Of a DNA stretch of 64,000 nucleotides, positions 18,749 to 27,030 are shown one piece after another; position 1 is the first letter of the stretch; each line of letters begins with the position of its first letter. The stretch spans positions 558,001-622,000 of the forward strand of contig NZ_JAUTAZ010000001.1 in NCBI RefSeq assembly GCF_030818905.1. Reading direction: 5' to 3'. A program made the position numbers and the translations under genes. The notes below the pieces were generated by a model, which did not search any database, was not told the DNA's origin, and saw nothing but the letters and a program-made list of their open reading frames with translations. This DNA is from Microbacterium sp. SORGH_AS_0888 (GTDB lineage Bacteria; Actinomycetota; Actinomycetes; Actinomycetales; Microbacteriaceae).

Positions 18749-19597
18749 TCAGCGCACCGAGCGGTCCAGCAGCGCATCCTCGTCGGTCATGTCGCGGTCC
18801 TCGCGTCGGGCGAAGAGCGGACGGCGCGGTGACGGGGTCTCGCTCGCGTCCTCGTCGTCCGCCTCACGACGGTGGCGCCGCTCGGAGCGGATCACGTACC
18901 AGATGAAGACGAAGCCCATGATCGCGAACAGGATCCACTGCACCGCGTAGGACAGGAACGGGCCCGGGTCGTTGGAGGGAGCGTCCAGCGCATTCGGCAT
19001 GTCCGACACCGCGGGCGTCTCGCTCACGAGCACGCCATATGCGCCGGTGACGGTCTGCGCTCCGGTGCTCTCCGCGACGAAGGGCAGGTTGATCGTGGGC
19101 ACCTGGCCCGGCGGGGCGCTCCGCCCCGACGACGGCAGCGCCTCGCCGGGACGCAGGCGCACCACCACCTCGACGTCGCCGGCGGGCGGCGCCGGAATCG
19201 CCGACGGGCCGTCCCCGCGGTCCGCCGCGGGCACCCAGCCGCGATCGACGATGAAGATCCGGCCGTCGTCGAGCTTGAGCGGAGTGAGCACCTCGAAGGC
19301 GGATGTACCGCCGTGGGGACGGTTGCGGGCCACGAGCTGCTCGTCGGTGAGATAGGTGCCGTGGAGGACGACCGGGTGCCACTCGTAGCCGCCGTCGAAG
19401 TCGGTGAGGCCCGGGAGCGCGGTGGACAGCGGCACCGGCGGGGCGTCGTAGTTCGCCTTGACGAGCGACAGCTGAGCGGAACGGTCTGCGTTGCGGCTGA
19501 ACTGCCAGTGCGAGAGGAAGGCACAGGCGACCGCGAAGGCGATCGCGATCGCGATGTAGGCCGCCCATCGCAGGAGCGGCGACGACCCCCGGCTCAC
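18749..19597 (-). CDS. SURF1-family cytochrome oxidase assembly protein
   Basis: SURF1 proteins help insert haem a into cytochrome c oxidase. The 282-residue protein has the classic two-helix layout: helix one at about 10-30 with LSHWQFSRNADR just after it, an extracytoplasmic domain with VDRGWVPA, and helix two near 220-240, then a charged C-terminal tail. It overlaps the 67-residue gene upstream by four bases. With ctaA and ctaB elsewhere in the window it fits an aa3-type oxidase. Confidence 0.93.
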   Translation of the reverse strand: MSRGSSPLLRWAAYIAIAIAFAVACAFLSHWQFSRNADRSAQLSLVKANYDAPPVPLSTALPGLTDFDGGYEWHPVVLHGTYLTDEQLVARNRPHGGTSAFEVLTPLKLDDGRIFIVDRGWVPAADRGDGPSAIPAPPAGDVEVVVRLRPGEALPSSGRSAPPGQVPTINLPFVAESTGAQTVTGAYGVLVSETPAVSDMPNALDAPSNDPGPFLSYAVQWILFAIMGFVFIWYVIRSERRHRREADDEDASETPSPRRPLFARREDRDMTDEDALLDRSVR

Positions 19598-19797
19598 GAG
19601 GCCGCCTCGCCGAGGAAGCTGTCGGTCGTCACGGGGAAGCCGCGGCTCGTGAGATAGTCGCGGAGGAACGGAAGGTGCTCGTCGCAGGCGAGCCAGGTCT
19701 TGCGACGCTCGCCCGTGTGGATACGGGGGTTACGCCAGTCGATGCGCGCGGTCGCCGCCGCGCGACATCCGGCGCGGGAGCACTGCGGGTCGCTCAT
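19594..19797 (-). CDS. 67-residue conserved protein with a possible zinc site
   Basis: This small protein lies between DUF3099 and SURF1 and overlaps both neighbours by four bases, so it is surely translated. It contains C6, C11, C38 and H41, spacing that could bind a metal. Related small actinobacterial proteins are sometimes labelled acetone carboxylase, which has no visible basis here. The upstream part of the open frame lies within the DUF3099 gene. A role with SURF1 is inference from position. Confidence 0.8.
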   Translation of the reverse strand: MSDPQCSRAGCRAAATARIDWRNPRIHTGERRKTWLACDEHLPFLRDYLTSRGFPVTTDSFLGEAAS

Positions 19798-20165
19798 CGC
19801 TCCGAGTCCGACTGCTCCGGCCGGGGCGACTCTGCGATGCGGATCACGGTGGGCGTCGCCGCCGGCGGCGGCGCCTCCGCCTCGGTCGGCTTGGGGGCCG
19901 CGAGCGTGCGCTCGGGGCTCTCGGCCGCCGTGTCCACGACATCCTCGCCGACGTTCGCGATGACCACGGCGATGTACGGGAGGAAGACAGCGCCGGCCGC
20001 GAACACCCAGGTGTACCAGCCGTAGGGGGTCACCAGGACCATCAGCCCGAAGCAGACGACACGGATGGCCATCATCACCATGTACTTCGTGACACGACTG
20101 CGAGCCTCGTCGCGCGGAGCGCGGGGCAGGGATGTCGCGGACGGAGTCCGGGGAGTGGTCTTCAC
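19794..20165 (-). CDS. DUF3099 membrane protein
   Basis: The 123-residue protein has a basic N-terminus, two hydrophobic spans at about 28-72 and an acidic, proline-rich tail, matching DUF3099. The cluster DUF3099 / small protein / SURF1 is linked by four-base overlaps. DUF3099 genes near fabG and SURF1 are a recurring actinobacterial arrangement, and fabG is 1.1 kb away here. The function is unknown. Confidence 0.85.
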   Translation of the reverse strand: MKTTPRTPSATSLPRAPRDEARSRVTKYMVMMAIRVVCFGLMVLVTPYGWYTWVFAAGAVFLPYIAVVIANVGEDVVDTAAESPERTLAAPKPTEAEAPPPAATPTVIRIAESPRPEQSDSER

Positions 20166-20204
20166 GGTGCCCCCAGCCTACGCCTGGGGACACCGCGAAG
20201 CGCG

Positions 20205-20711
20205 TCACGACGAGTAGTAGTACCCGCTCGACGCGGCCGCACCGATGATGAGGACGATGAAGACCACGTAGAACACGACGAACAGCAGGCTGAGGCCGCA
20301 GACGACGTAGCCGATGACGAGGCCGGCGACCGCGAGACCACGGCCGTCCTCGCCCGTGCGCTTGATCTGGCTGAGCGCGATGTGCCCGAAGACGATCCCG
20401 AGGATCGAGAAGACGAACGCGAACACGAGCGACAGGATCGCCATGATGTTCGTCTTCGGTCCGGGCGGGGGAGCGGGATAGCCGTAGCTGGGCACCGCGG
20501 GATAGGCGGGCGGCTGTCCGTATGCCGGTGCCTGCGGATAGGCCGGCGCGGGCGCATACGCGGGGGGCTGGGCGGGCGCGGGCACAGCCGGCGCGCCGTA
20601 CGCGGGAGCCGCTGCCGGAGCGGCGGCCGCGCCGTAGCCGGGCGGAGCCGCGGGCGGCTCGTAGGGCGGCGGGACGGCCGGTCCGCTCTCTGGAGTGGCG
20701 TCGTTGCTCAT
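20205..20711 (-). CDS. DUF4190 membrane protein with Pro/Ala/Tyr-rich N-terminus (copy 1)
   Basis: The 168-residue protein has an N-terminal region of about 85 residues rich in Pro, Ala, Tyr and Gly (PAYG-like repeats). Two membrane helices follow, joined by the DUF4190 motif GHIALSQIKRTGEDGRGLAVAGLVIGY. The ATG overlaps the stop of the upstream paralogue (TGATG). It ends in a Tyr/Ser-rich tail, as does its neighbour. The function is unknown; such disordered-tail membrane proteins are common in actinobacteria. Confidence 0.88.
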   Translation of the reverse strand: MSNDATPESGPAVPPPYEPPAAPPGYGAAAAPAAAPAYGAPAVPAPAQPPAYAPAPAYPQAPAYGQPPAYPAVPSYGYPAPPPGPKTNIMAILSLVFAFVFSILGIVFGHIALSQIKRTGEDGRGLAVAGLVIGYVVCGLSLLFVVFYVVFIVLIIGAAASSGYYYSS

Positions 20712-21079
20712 CAGTACGAGTAGTAGGACGACGACCCGACCGTGATGGCGATCACGATGAGGGCGATGATGTAGATGACCCAGAACGCGATCGCGATGTA
20801 GCCGATCACCAGGCCGGCGATGGCGAGGCCACGACCCTGCTCGCCGGTGCGCTTGATCTGTCCGAGCGCGATGTGCCCGAACACGACGCCGAGGATCGCG
20901 AACACGAACGCGAACACGAGCGAGAGGATCGCCATCACGTTGGTCTTCTGCGACACGGGGGCCGCGCCGTAGACCGGAGCGCCGTAGGCGGGGGCGGCGG
21001 GCGGCGGATAGGCGCCGGGGGCCGGCGGCTGCGGCGCGGAGTACTGCGGTTCGGGGTTCTGGGGGGGCTGGTCGCTCAT
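20711..21079 (-). CDS. DUF4190 membrane protein (copy 2)
   Basis: The 122-residue paralogue of the next gene has a shorter Pro/Ala/Tyr region of about 44 residues and the same core, GHIALGQIKRTGEQGRGLAIAGLVIGY. The start is ATG 21079, preceded by GAGAGGCG. An in-frame start at 21130 would add MPAWLKTWELAEKRGVP, which is less likely. The pair is a tandem duplication on one transcript. Confidence 0.88.
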   Translation of the reverse strand: MSDQPPQNPEPQYSAPQPPAPGAYPPPAAPAYGAPVYGAAPVSQKTNVMAILSLVFAFVFAILGVVFGHIALGQIKRTGEQGRGLAIAGLVIGYIAIAFWVIYIIALIVIAITVGSSSYYSY

Positions 21080-21177
21080 GGGAACGCCTCTCTTCTCGGC
21101 CAGCTCCCAGGTTTTCAGCCAGGCGGGCACACTGTCAATCCGGCGGTGTCATTCCGAGGCCGGTGGACCCCCTGACG

Positions 21178-21183
21178 TAAGCT
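21178..21183 (+). promoter_or_regulatory. Candidate -10 box (TAAGCT) for fabG
   Basis: TAAGCT lies 46 nt before the fabG ATG and predicts a leader of about 40 nt ending in CAAGGAG. Confidence 0.4.
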
Positions 21184-21229
21184 GTGCGGTTGGAGTCCGT
21201 CCGTCACGCCCGCCACGCAAGGAGCTGTC

Positions 21230-21940
21230 ATGTCCACCGATCGCGTCGTCCTCGTCACCGGCGGCAATCGCGGCATCGGCCGCGCCATCGCCGAGCGCTT
21301 CGTCACGGCCGGCTACCGCGTCGCGGTGACGGCCCGGTCGGGTGAGGGCCCCGCGGGAACGCTGACCGTGCGAGCGGATGTCACGGACGCCGCCGAGGTG
21401 GACGCCGCGTTCGCCCGGGTCGAGGCGGAGCTGGGTCCGGTCCAGATCCTGGTCGCGAACGCCGGGATCACGAAGGACACGCTGCTCCTGCGCATGACAG
21501 AGTCGGACTTCGACGACGTCGTCTCAACCAATCTCGGCGGGACGTTCCGCGTGGTCAAGCGGGCCGCCAAGGGGCTGCTGAAGGCGCGCTGGGGTCGCGT
21601 CATCCTGATCTCGAGCGTCGTCGGCCTCTATGGCTCCGCGGGCCAGGTGAACTATGCGAGCTCGAAGAGCGCGCTCGTCGGGTTCGCCCGTTCGCTGACC
21701 CGCGAGCTGGGGGCTCGGGGGATCACCACCAACGTCGTCGCACCCGGGTTCATCGAGACGGACATGACGGCGGAGCTTCCGGCTGAGACGCAGGCGGAGT
21801 ACAAGCGGAGCATCCCGGCCGGACGTTTCGCCACCCCGGACGAGGTCGCGGGCGTCGTGACCTGGCTCGCCTCCGACGACGCTGCGTACATCTCGGGAGC
21901 CGTCATCCCCGTCGACGGCGGCCTCGGCATGGGCCACTGA
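21230..21940 (+). CDS. fabG: 3-oxoacyl-ACP reductase
   Basis: This 236-residue short-chain dehydrogenase reduces beta-ketoacyl-ACP with NADPH in fatty acid synthesis. The cofactor loop GGNRGIGRA is at 11-19, and the catalytic set N101, S129, Y142, K146 is complete. It resembles the mycobacterial FabG1/MabA type. AAGGAG precedes the ATG. No other fatty acid synthesis genes are adjacent. Confidence 0.93.
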   Translation: MSTDRVVLVTGGNRGIGRAIAERFVTAGYRVAVTARSGEGPAGTLTVRADVTDAAEVDAAFARVEAELGPVQILVANAGITKDTLLLRMTESDFDDVVSTNLGGTFRVVKRAAKGLLKARWGRVILISSVVGLYGSAGQVNYASSKSALVGFARSLTRELGARGITTNVVAPGFIETDMTAELPAETQAEYKRSIPAGRFATPDEVAGVVTWLASDDAAYISGAVIPVDGGLGMGH

Positions 21941-22078
21941 CCGTCGCGCGACGCGGCGTCGCCCGCATCGATGATCGTCGAGCCGGCCTCCGCTGGGCGA
22001 CCCCCGCCGGTGACCCCCGTCCGATGCCCCGTCCCGCGAATCGCGCGCGCAGGAGCGGACGAGGGGCGTTCCCGCGGC

Positions 22079-22711
22079 TCAGGGCAGGAGCGGGATCACC
22101 TGCGACAGATCGACGGAGCCGACGACGAGGTCCGCCTGACGCCGCACGGCCGGCTTCGCGTTGAACGCGAGCCCGAGCGACGCGGCCGCCATCATCCTCA
22201 GATCGTTCGCGCCGTCCCCGATCGCCAGCGTGGCGCCCTCCGGCACACCGAGCTCGGCGGCCCAGGAACGGAGAGCGGAGGCCTTCGCCTCGGCATCCAC
22301 GATGTCGCCGTCCACCTCGCCGGTCAGGACGCCGTCGGACACCCGCAGCCGATTCGCCCTCCAGACGTCGACGCCCAGCCGCGGCGCCACCGTGTCGAGG
22401 ATCTCGTGGAACCCGCCCGACACGACGGCGACGACCCCGCCGCGCGTGTGAACGGCGTCCACCAGCTCGGTCACGCCCGGCGTCGGCTCGATACGCTCCA
22501 GGACCCGGGCGAAGGCGGTCACGGGAACGCCCGCGAGCGCGGCCACCCGGCTCCGCAGGCTCGCGGCGAAATCGACCTCGCCGCGCATCGCGGCCTCCGT
22601 CGCCGCAGCCACCTCCGCGCCGCGGCCGGCCTCGTCGGCGAGCAGTTCGATGACCTCGTTGCGGATCAGGGTGGAGTCGGCATCGAGCACGACGAGCAAG
22701 CGGGCAGCCAC
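22079..22711 (-). CDS. serB: Phosphoserine phosphatase
   Basis: SerB removes phosphate from phosphoserine in the last step of serine synthesis. The 210-residue HAD-superfamily protein has the nucleophile motif DADST (D10), SGGF at 98-101, K143, and GDGANDLRM from 165. It lacks the N-terminal ACT-like domain found in some SerB proteins. GTG 22711 is exactly 6 nt from TAGCCT, so the mRNA is probably leaderless. Confidence 0.93.
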   Translation of the reverse strand: MAARLLVVLDADSTLIRNEVIELLADEAGRGAEVAAATEAAMRGEVDFAASLRSRVAALAGVPVTAFARVLERIEPTPGVTELVDAVHTRGGVVAVVSGGFHEILDTVAPRLGVDVWRANRLRVSDGVLTGEVDGDIVDAEAKASALRSWAAELGVPEGATLAIGDGANDLRMMAAASLGLAFNAKPAVRRQADLVVGSVDLSQVIPLLP

Positions 22712-22717
22712 CCTCCG

Positions 22718-22723
22718 AGGCTA
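22718..22723 (-). promoter_or_regulatory. -10 box (TAGCCT) giving a leaderless serB transcript
   Basis: The hexamer reads TAGCCT on the minus strand, 6 nt from the serB GTG. Confidence 0.55.
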
Positions 22724-22804
22724 CCGGGACGTCACACGGCCCCCGACCAGCTCCGCACGCGCGATGATGGATGCGGCAATCGCCACCGCCGAGAAGGGAA
22801 CCCC

Positions 22805-23278
22805 ATGGCCGACGTCGAGAGCTTCACGCTCGACCACACCGCTGTCCTCGCCCCGTACGTGCGCCTCATCGGCGTCGAACGCGGTCCGAAGGGCGACGCC
22901 ATCTCCAACTTCGACGTCCGATTCGTCCAGCCGAACGAGGGCGAGATCCCGACGGCGGGGCTGCACACGATCGAGCACCTGCTCGCAAGCCTCCTGCGCG
23001 ACCGGATCGACGGCGTCATCGACATCTCGCCGTTCGGCTGCCGCACCGGCTTCCACCTGATCATGTGGGGCGAGCCGATGATCGATGACGTGGTCCCGGC
23101 CGTCGCCGACAGCCTGCGCGCGATCGCCGAGGAGGTCACCTGGGAGGACGTCCCCGGCGTCGACGCCTTCAGCTGCGGCAACTACCGCGACCACAGCCTG
23201 CATTCGGCGCGCGAGTGGTCCCGCCGCATCCTCGATCAGGGGATCAGCCTCGACCCGTTCGTGCGCACCGGCGTCTGA
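22805..23278 (+). CDS. luxS: S-ribosylhomocysteine lyase (autoinducer-2 synthase)
   Basis: LuxS splits S-ribosylhomocysteine into homocysteine and the AI-2 precursor DPD, recycling methionine-cycle by-products. The 157-residue protein has the metal ligands H54 and H58 in HTIEH and C124 in FSCGNY, plus the catalytic C79 in [17 protein letters not shown] site precedes the ATG. The gene is divergent from serB and ends 6 nt before the convergent glgC. No Pfs or MetE gene is nearby. Confidence 0.97.
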   Translation: MADVESFTLDHTAVLAPYVRLIGVERGPKGDAISNFDVRFVQPNEGEIPTAGLHTIEHLLASLLRDRIDGVIDISPFGCRTGFHLIMWGEPMIDDVVPAVADSLRAIAEEVTWEDVPGVDAFSCGNYRDHSLHSAREWSRRILDQGISLDPFVRTGV

Positions 23279-23284
23279 GCCGCA

Positions 23285-24529
23285 TCAGGGCTCGACGCGA
23301 ACACCCTTCCCCACGACTGTGATGCCGGAGTCGGTCACGGTGAACCCGCGGGCGAGGTCGCGTTCCCGGTCGACGCCGACCGTCGCACCGTCGGCGAGGA
23401 CGACGTTCTTGTCGATGATGGCGCGATGGATGCGGGCGCCGGCCCCGATGCGGATGCGATCGAACAGCACGGAGTCCGTCACGGTCGATCCGCCGCCGGC
23501 GAGCGTCCACGGACCCACGACGCTGCGCTCGAGGTGGGTCCCGGAGAGCACCGAGCCGAGCGAGACGATCGAGTCGATCGTGTTGCCGATGCGTCCCACC
23601 GCGTCACGCACGAACTTCGCCGGCGGCGAGTTCACCAGCTGCGAGTGGATCGGCCACTGCATGTTGTAGAGGTTGAAGATGGGCAGGGTCGAGATCAGAT
23701 CCATGTGCGCGTCGAAGAACGAGTCGATCGTTCCCACATCGCGCCAGTACGAACGGTCGCGGTCGTTCGAACCGGGCACGTCGTTGCGTTTCATGTCGTA
23801 CACGCCCGCTTCGCCCCGCGCCACGAAGTAGGGCACGATGTCGCCGCCCATGTCGTGGTTCGAGGTGGGCAGCTCGCCGTCCGTCTCGACCGCCTCGATG
23901 AGCGCGTCGGTGTTGAAGATGTAGTTGCCCATGGACGCCAGCACCTCGTCGGGCGAGTCGGCGAGACCCTCCGCCTGCTGCGGCTTCTCCAGGAACTCGC
24001 GGATGCGCGTGGGGTCGTCGGCGCCGACATCGATGACGCCGAACTGGTTCGCGAGCGCGAGCGGCTGACGGATGCCGGCCACGGTGGCGCTCGCATCCGA
24101 GTCGATGTGGGCCTCGAGCATCTGACGGAAGTCCATCCGGTAGACGTGGTCGGCACCGATCACGACGACGATGTCGGGCTTCTCGTCGTTGATGAGGTTG
24201 AGGCTCTGCAAGATCGCGTCCGCCGAGCCGGAGAACCAGCGCTTGCCCAGGCGCTGCTGCGCGGGGACCGAGGCGACATAGGAGTCCAGCAGCGCCGACA
24301 TCCGCCAGGTCTGCGAGATGTGCCGGTCCAGGCTGTGCGACTTGTACTGCGTCAGGACGACGATCTGCCTGAGGCCCGAGTTGATGAGGTTCGAGATCGC
24401 GAAGTCGATCAGCCGGTACTGCCCACCGAAGGGGACCGCCGGCTTCGCTCGATCGGCGGTCAGAGGCATGAGTCGTTTGCCCTCGCCCCCGGCGAGGATG
24501 ATCCCGAAGACCTTGGGTGTTGCCGGCAT
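23285..24529 (-). CDS. glgC: Glucose-1-phosphate adenylyltransferase
   Basis: GlgC makes ADP-glucose, the first committed step of glycogen (and in actinobacteria maltose-1-phosphate) synthesis. The 414-residue protein has the nucleotidyltransferase motif [20 protein letters not shown] at 14-33 and a C-terminal left-handed beta-helix region. The GlgC motifs [14 protein letters not shown] and SMGNYIFNT are present. It is divergent from glgA with 46 bp between the starts. TAGTCT ends 6 nt before the ATG, so it is probably leaderless. Confidence 0.96.
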   Translation of the reverse strand: MPATPKVFGIILAGGEGKRLMPLTADRAKPAVPFGGQYRLIDFAISNLINSGLRQIVVLTQYKSHSLDRHISQTWRMSALLDSYVASVPAQQRLGKRWFSGSADAILQSLNLINDEKPDIVVVIGADHVYRMDFRQMLEAHIDSDASATVAGIRQPLALANQFGVIDVGADDPTRIREFLEKPQQAEGLADSPDEVLASMGNYIFNTDALIEAVETDGELPTSNHDMGGDIVPYFVARGEAGVYDMKRNDVPGSNDRDRSYWRDVGTIDSFFDAHMDLISTLPIFNLYNMQWPIHSQLVNSPPAKFVRDAVGRIGNTIDSIVSLGSVLSGTHLERSVVGPWTLAGGGSTVTDSVLFDRIRIGAGARIHRAIIDKNVVLADGATVGVDRERDLARGFTVTDSGITVVGKGVRVEP

Positions 24530-24535
24530 GGGACC

Positions 24536-24541
24536 AGACTA
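24536..24541 (-). promoter_or_regulatory. -10 box (TAGTCT) for leaderless glgC
   Basis: The hexamer is 6 nt from the glgC ATG on the minus strand. It overlaps the place where the -35 of the divergent glgA promoter should lie (24540-24545). Confidence 0.6.
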
Positions 24542-24562
24542 TGCCGCACCCACCGCCTGTAC

Positions 24563-24568
24563 TAGCGT
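24563..24568 (+). promoter_or_regulatory. -10 box (TAGCGT) for leaderless glgA
   Basis: The hexamer is 7 nt from the glgA ATG and 21 nt from the opposing glgC -10 box, so the two promoters cannot easily be occupied together. Confidence 0.55.
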
Positions 24569-24575
24569 CCATGAC

Positions 24576-25763
24576 ATGCGCGTCGACATCGTCACCAGGG
24601 AGTATCCGCCGGAGATCTACGGCGGGGCCGGCGTGCACGCCGCCGAGCTCGTCAAGGCGCTGCGGCAGCGCATCGAGGTGCGCGTGCGCGCCTTCGGCGC
24701 TGAGCGCACCGAGGAGGGCACGACCTCCTACGTCGTGCCGGCGGAGCTGGCCGGGGCGAACGGCGCGATCCAGACGCTCGGCACGGATCTGGAGATCGTC
24801 TCGGATGTCGCCGGCGCCGATGTCGTGCACAGCCACACCTGGTACGCGAACTTCGCCGGCCATCTCGCCTCGCTCCTGCACGGGATCCCGCATGTCGTGA
24901 CGGCGCACAGCCTCGAGCCGTTGCGCCCGTGGAAGGCCGAGCAGCTCGGCGGCGGCTACGCCGTCTCCAGCTACATCGAGCGCACGGCATACGAGTCGGC
25001 GGCGGCCGTCATCGCCGTCAGCGGGGGGATGCGCGCCGACATCCTGCGCAGCTATCCCGCGCTCGACCCCGCGAAGGTCCACGTGATCTACAACGGCATC
25101 GATGTCGAGGCCTGGCATCCGGTCACGGATCACACGGTGCTCGCCGAGCACGGGATCGACCCCGCTCGCCCCTCCGTCGTGTTCGTCGGGCGCATCACCC
25201 GCCAGAAGGGGCTGCCGTATCTGCTCCGGGCCGCGCGCCTGCTGCCCGCCGACGTGCAGCTCGTGCTGTGCGCCGGCGCCCCCGACACGCCCGAGATCCT
25301 CGCGGAGGTCGAAGGGCTCGTGCGCGAGCTGCAGGAGTCGCGCGACGGCGTGGTGTGGATCGAGCGGATGCTGCCGCGGGCGGAGCTGAGCGCGATCCTC
25401 ACGGCCGCGACGACGTTCGTGTGCCCGTCGATCTACGAGCCGCTCGGGATCGTCAACCTCGAGGCCATGGCGTGCGGCGCAGCGGTCGTCGGCACCGCGA
25501 CCGGCGGCATCCCCGAGGTCGTGGTCGACGGCGAGACCGGCTGGCTCGTGCCGATCGAGCAGGCCCAGGACGGCACCGGCACGCCGCTCGACGCCGAGCG
25601 CTACGTCGCGGATCTCGCGCGCGTGCTCACCGAGGTCGTGAGCGACCCGGAGCGGGCCGCGGCATACGGCAGGGCCGGGCGTGAGCGCGCGGCGAGCACC
25701 TTCAGCTGGGCCGCGATCGCGGCCGAGACCGAGGCGCTCTACCGGTCCGTCCTCACACCGTGA
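24576..25763 (+). CDS. glgA: Actinobacterial GlgA/GlgM-type glycosyltransferase (glycogen or maltose-1-phosphate synthase)
   Basis: The 395-residue GT4-family enzyme uses ADP-glucose made by GlgC. Its N-terminus REYPPEIYGGAGVHAAELV and the C-terminal EPLGIVNLEAMACGAAVVGTA donor site are typical of the short actinobacterial GlgA. The mycobacterial member of this group was shown to form maltose-1-phosphate and is named GlgM, so either product is possible here. The start is ATG 24576; the longer open frame runs into the glgC promoter. Confidence 0.92.
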   Translation: MRVDIVTREYPPEIYGGAGVHAAELVKALRQRIEVRVRAFGAERTEEGTTSYVVPAELAGANGAIQTLGTDLEIVSDVAGADVVHSHTWYANFAGHLASLLHGIPHVVTAHSLEPLRPWKAEQLGGGYAVSSYIERTAYESAAAVIAVSGGMRADILRSYPALDPAKVHVIYNGIDVEAWHPVTDHTVLAEHGIDPARPSVVFVGRITRQKGLPYLLRAARLLPADVQLVLCAGAPDTPEILAEVEGLVRELQESRDGVVWIERMLPRAELSAILTAATTFVCPSIYEPLGIVNLEAMACGAAVVGTATGGIPEVVVDGETGWLVPIEQAQDGTGTPLDAERYVADLARVLTEVVSDPERAAAYGRAGRERAASTFSWAAIAAETEALYRSVLTP

Positions 25764-25780
25764 ACTCCGGGACCGGCGGC

Positions 25781-25786
25781 TAGGCT
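25781..25786 (+). promoter_or_regulatory. -10 box (TAGGCT) for the ABC ATPase gene
   Basis: The hexamer ends 7 nt before the ATG at 25794, implying a leaderless transcript. Confidence 0.5.
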
Positions 25787-25793
25787 AGAGGCC

Positions 25794-26579
25794 ATGCCCG
25801 AGGTCCTCGATCTGTCCGACGTCGTCGTCCGCCGCAACGCCCGGGACATCGTCTCCCACGTCGACTGGCGCGTGGAGGACGATCAGCGATGGGTCGTGCT
25901 CGGCGCCAACGGCGCCGGCAAGACCACGCTGCTGCAGCTCGCCGCGACGCTGGACCACCCCACCTCGGGAACCGTGACGATCCTGGGGGAGCCGCTCGGG
26001 CGCACGGATGTCTTCGAGCTCCGCCCGCGTGTGGGTCTCGCCTCGTCCTCCATGGCCCGCCGCGTGCCGCCCGAGGAGACGGTCCTGGATGTCGTGCTCA
26101 CCGCCGCATTCTCGGTCCTCGGCCGCTGGCACGAGGAGTACGACCGCGTCGACGAGCGGCGTGCGCTGCGGGTCCTCGCGGAGTGGAAGCTCGAGCACCT
26201 CGCCGATCGCACGTTCGGCACGCTCTCGGACGGCGAGCAGAAGCGAGTGCAGATCGCCCGGGCCGTGATGACCGACCCGGAGCTGCTGCTGCTCGACGAG
26301 CCGACGGCGAGCCTCGACCTGGGCGCCCGCGAGGAGCTGCTGACGCTGCTCGGCAACTATGCGAAGGCCCCCACGACGCCCGCGATGGTCATGGTGACTC
26401 ACCACGTCGAGGAGATCCCCGTCGGGTTCACCCACGTGCTGCTGCTGCGCGAGGGCGGCGTGGTCGCCTCCGGCCCCCTCGCCGAGACGCTGACGGCCGA
26501 GGCGCTGACGGAGACCTTCGGGGTGCCGATCGAGCTCACGGAGAACGGCGGACGGTACGCCGCGCGGGCGTCGGCCTGA
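25794..26579 (+). CDS. Stand-alone ABC transporter ATPase
   Basis: The 261-residue protein is a single ABC ATPase with Walker [10 protein letters not shown] (37-45), signature [15 protein letters not shown] and Walker [21 protein letters not shown]. The signature has LSDGE in place of LSGGQ, as in a subgroup of iron-type and YfhA-like ATPases. No permease or binding protein is encoded nearby, so the partner is unknown. It could act as a soluble ATPase. Confidence 0.85.
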   Translation: MPEVLDLSDVVVRRNARDIVSHVDWRVEDDQRWVVLGANGAGKTTLLQLAATLDHPTSGTVTILGEPLGRTDVFELRPRVGLASSSMARRVPPEETVLDVVLTAAFSVLGRWHEEYDRVDERRALRVLAEWKLEHLADRTFGTLSDGEQKRVQIARAVMTDPELLLLDEPTASLDLGAREELLTLLGNYAKAPTTPAMVMVTHHVEEIPVGFTHVLLLREGGVVASGPLAETLTAEALTETFGVPIELTENGGRYAARASA

Positions 26580-26585
26580 TAGAAT
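26580..26585 (+). promoter_or_regulatory. -10 box (TAGAAT) for rpmE
   Basis: TAGAAT overlaps the stop codon of the preceding ATPase gene and predicts a leader of about 70 nt for the L31 gene. Confidence 0.5.
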
Positions 26586-26593
26586 CGCTCCTT

Positions 26594-26638
26594 GGTGCAC
26601 TCGCACCGCGGACTTGGTCCCTGGTTCTTGGCAGGGAC
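26594..26638 (+). promoter_or_regulatory. Structured 5' leader of rpmE (candidate)
   Basis: Two short hairpins can form: GGTGC/GCACC (26594-26598 with 26603-26607) and GTCCCTG/CAGGGAC (26617-26623 with 26632-26638). Ribosomal protein leaders often hold autoregulatory structures. No match to a named family was made. Confidence 0.35.
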
Positions 26639-26661
26639 GCCATCCCTTTAAGGATCCCACT

Positions 26662-26913
26662 ATGAAGACTGACATCCACCCCGACTACCGCGCCGTGGTC
26701 TTCCGCGACCTCGGCTCCGGCGAGACGTTCCTGACCCGGTCGACGGTCTCGAGCGACAAGACGATCGAGCTCGACGGCGTCGAGTACCCCGTCATCGACG
26801 TCGAGATCTCCTCGGCCTCGCACCCGTTCTACACGGGCAAGCAGCGCATCATGGACTCCGCCGGCCGCGTGGAGAAGTTCAACCAGCGCTTCAAGAACTT
26901 CGGCGCTCGCTGA
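26662..26913 (+). CDS. rpmE: 50S ribosomal protein L31, type B (zinc-independent)
   Basis: The 83-residue L31 begins [16 protein letters not shown] and contains [13 protein letters not shown]. It lacks the CxxC zinc ligands of the C+ form, which makes it the type B paralogue (often called rpmE2 or YkgM). In many bacteria the zinc-free copy is repressed by Zur, but I see no clear Zur box in its leader. Whether a zinc-binding L31 exists elsewhere in the genome cannot be told. A perfect hairpin follows the gene. Confidence 0.96.
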   Translation: MKTDIHPDYRAVVFRDLGSGETFLTRSTVSSDKTIELDGVEYPVIDVEISSASHPFYTGKQRIMDSAGRVEKFNQRFKNFGAR

Positions 26914-26926
26914 GTCGAGCGCTCCG

Positions 26927-26962
26927 ACAGAGCCCTCCGGTCCTCGGACCGGAGGGCTCTGT
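26927..26962 (+). terminator. Terminator of rpmE
   Basis: Perfect 17-bp arms at 26927-26943 and 26946-26962 form a GC-rich hairpin 13 nt after the stop codon. The convergent exonuclease gene ends at 27031. Confidence 0.88.
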
Positions 26963-27030
26963 GCTGTGGCGATGGGGAGGTGGCGCGGTCGCGGCACGCC
27001 CCGGGCGGCTGACGCCGCCGAGGCATCGTC

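Noticed and set aside
21948..21962. Small GCGACG/CGTCGC hairpin between fabG and serB
   Set aside because: Only six base pairs with a three-base loop; such hairpins occur by chance at this GC and it is much weaker than the clear terminators.
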